From positions 124,001 through 188,000 of the forward strand of contig JACIXC010000005.1 of the NCBI GenBank assembly GCA_014360655.1: a stretch of 64,000 nt of DNA, given 5' to 3'. Position 1 is the stretch's first letter, and the number at the start of each line of letters is the position of its first letter. The translations under genes and the position numbers were made by a program. This DNA is from Actinomycetota bacterium (GTDB lineage Bacteria > Actinomycetota > Geothermincolia > Geothermincolales > RBG-13-55-18). Below the pieces are notes generated by a model. That model worked only from the letters and a program-made list of their open reading frames with translations. It was not told where the DNA came from and ran no database searches. Positions 62,683 to 64,000 of the stretch are shown in pieces.

Positions 62683-64000
62683 GATCTCTCCGTGGCCTTC
62701 TCCCACATGGTGCGGAAGAAGCCTTCCAGCTCCCCCGCGCCGCCCGAGGGCACCGGCAGGTTATGGAAGTAGACTATCTCCTTCCCCCTCTCCCGAGCGT
62801 ACCTCGCCGCCACCTCGACCGCCGCAGCCTTGAGCTCCGTGAGGATGACCTCCGCTTCCCCCGCTCCCTCCAGGTCCCGCAGCAGCGCTTTCCTCTCCGC
62901 CAGCCTCGAGCTCATCCCCACCACCCGGCACCCCGTTTCCTCCTCCAGGTGCCTGCGCGCTAGGCCCGTGACCGCCTCCGGCGCGGTCATGGCAAGAAAC
63001 ACTTTCCTGCCGCTGATGGGTTGCAAGGGATGAGGCCTGAAAACCGTTTCTATGGTTATTATATCGCCTTTTATCCGTTTTATCCTATCGCGCAGCTCCT
63101 TTATCCTGCGGGGAGAAGCGAAAGGTTCTTCGCACATTGTAATGACAACCCCGTCCGAAATCAAGAGCCGGTAGGGGCCCAGGTAACCCAGGGCTTCCTC
63201 CATGTCCTGCGCCGCGCTGACGACGCAGACGGTCACCCGTGCGGCCACGGGGGGGATGCTCGACCCGCTGCCCTCCACGATGACCGCGTCCGCGGGAAGG
63301 GTTTCCGCCAGGCGGGCGGCCTGCGCGCAGTTGGTCACATACGGTTGCCCCGCCATCCCCCCGCCGCAGCGGCGGGAACCGACGGTGACCACGCCGGATA
63401 TCAGCGCGTCCTCGTAATGGTCGGAAGCGGCGTGCAGCCCCTTGTCCAGCTCGCCGAGGAGGAAATCCCCGTCGATCCCCTCCCGCACCAGGTACGGTTC
63501 CGGCGGCCCTCCTCTTCCCATGGCCACCACCACCGGGCGCAGCCCCGCGCGGTGCAGGAAACGCGCCATCTCCGCCGAGACGGCCGTCTTGCCGCACCTC
63601 TTGCCGGTCCCGATGACGGCGCAAGACGGCTTGCTCAGAACCTCCTCCCGCACGGGCGGCCGGAACTCGAAGTCGCCTCCCCGGTAGCATGCCCCCTCGG
63701 CCAGCGCCACCGCGGCGAGCTCCATCCTCAGCCGCGGACCGAGCACGGGCAGGTCGCTGAGGTCCACCACCACCCGCGGCCTCAACCTGCGCAGGAATTC
63801 TCCCAGGTCGCGCGCGGGGTCCTCCGCGACGAACAGCTCGTAACGCGGCGAAGAGAGTTCCCCCACGTCGACGATCTTCTCCGTGCCGCCCAGGAAAAAA
63901 AGCCCCACCGGCACCAGGCCCTCCCTTTCCGAGAGGGTGCGCAGCGCGGCGAGCACCGTGGCCGGATGGTGTTCGCCGTCCACCAGGAAAACCGCTTTCA
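62679..64000 (-). CDS. cpgS: cyclic 2,3-diphosphoglycerate synthetase, start codon at window edge
   Basis: Predicted to cyclise 2,3-diphosphoglycerate with ATP. About 440 residues. Bases 63999-64000 give TG of the first codon, so the protein begins (A/G)TG-AAA-GCG: MKAVFLVDGEHHPATV, the family's N-terminal nucleotide-interacting segment. One base of the start codon lies outside the window. The P-loop GTGKRCGKTAVS is at about 131-142. Further conserved blocks are MGRGGPPEP, SDHYEDALISGVVTVGSRRCGGG and VVEGSGSSIPPV, which is followed by a DRAGHPVR-type core. Overlaps the kinase by 4 bp (ATGA), so both are translated together. Confidence 0.88.
   Translation of the reverse strand, partial: KAVFLVDGEHHPATVLAALRTLSEREGLVPVGLFFLGGTEKIVDVGELSSPRYELFVAEDPARDLGEFLRRLRPRVVVDLSDLPVLGPRLRMELAAVALAEGACYRGGDFEFRPPVREEVLSKPSCAVIGTGKRCGKTAVSAEMARFLHRAGLRPVVVAMGRGGPPEPYLVREGIDGDFLLGELDKGLHAASDHYEDALISGVVTVGSRRCGGGMAGQPYVTNCAQAARLAETLPADAVIVEGSGSSIPPVAARVTVCVVSAAQDMEEALGYLGPYRLLISDGVVITMCEEPFASPRRIKELRDRIKRIKGDIITIETVFRPHPLQPISGRKVFLAMTAPEAVTGLARRHLEEETGCRVVGMSSRLAERKALLRDLEGAGEAEVILTELKAAAVEVAARYARERGKEIVYFHNLPVPSGGAGELEGFFRTMWEKATERS

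Overview
This 64-kb window is GC-rich, gene-dense bacterial chromosome. The gene families (CarD, ClpC, DisA, RadA, a PIN/TRAM protein, GreA-LysS, Rho-RpmE-PrfA-PrmC), the codon use and the absence of outer-membrane genes suggest a deep-branching Actinomycetota or Firmicutes-like lineage, possibly Geothermincolia-like. That placement is inference. Two genes for the thermoprotectant cyclic 2,3-diphosphoglycerate and a fused ADP-forming acetyl-CoA synthetase hint at a thermophilic anaerobe.

Layout. 0-4.6 kb: a truncated RND exporter, a DMT-type transporter and a nitronate monooxygenase. 4.6-5.5 kb: 33 tandem 24-bp repeats flanked by REP-type elements, then tRNA-Thr. 5.9-11.4 kb (minus strand): gltX-cysE-cysS-rlmB-yacP. 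11.6-31.6 kb: an inserted block with a P2-type ATPase, a two-module V4R-like zinc protein, phoBR-pstSCAB-phoU, an MgtA-like ATPase, a thiolase, a second V4R-like protein and a flippase. 31.9-43.4 kb: an HD protein, then (minus strand) ispF, ispD, PIN/TRAM, carD, a small MazG-like gene, disA, radA, a nucleotidyltransferase pair, a 227-bp tandem repeat and clpC. 43.9-46.0 kb: lysS-greA. 46.4-47.7 kb: a decayed IS1380-type transposase. 48.3-54.7 kb (plus strand): a BAAT-type lipoprotein, a CehA-type metallohydrolase, ADP-forming acetate-CoA ligase and a phosphotransacetylase-like regulator. 54.8-64.0 kb (minus strand): an M23 peptidase, prmC, prfA, a DUF1385 protein, rpmE, rho, a transaldolase, 2-phosphoglycerate kinase and cyclic 2,3-diphosphoglycerate synthetase.

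How it fits together. The minus-strand housekeeping genes are pieces of the superoperon known from Firmicutes (clpC-radA-disA-yacL-ispD-ispF-gltX-cysE-cysS-rlmB-yacP), here split by about 21 kb between ispF and gltX and by a repeat-rich insertion between clpC and radA. The pho/pst block is a complete phosphate sensing and uptake system with a visible 11-bp-spaced Pho box. The last two genes form a translationally coupled pair predicted to turn 2-phosphoglycerate into cyclic 2,3-diphosphoglycerate, a pathway best known from hyperthermophilic methanogens.

Recurring oddities are short direct duplications in intergenic DNA, often with a 68-76 bp period, and apparent CTG start codons placed 5 nt after strong Shine-Dalgarno sequences.
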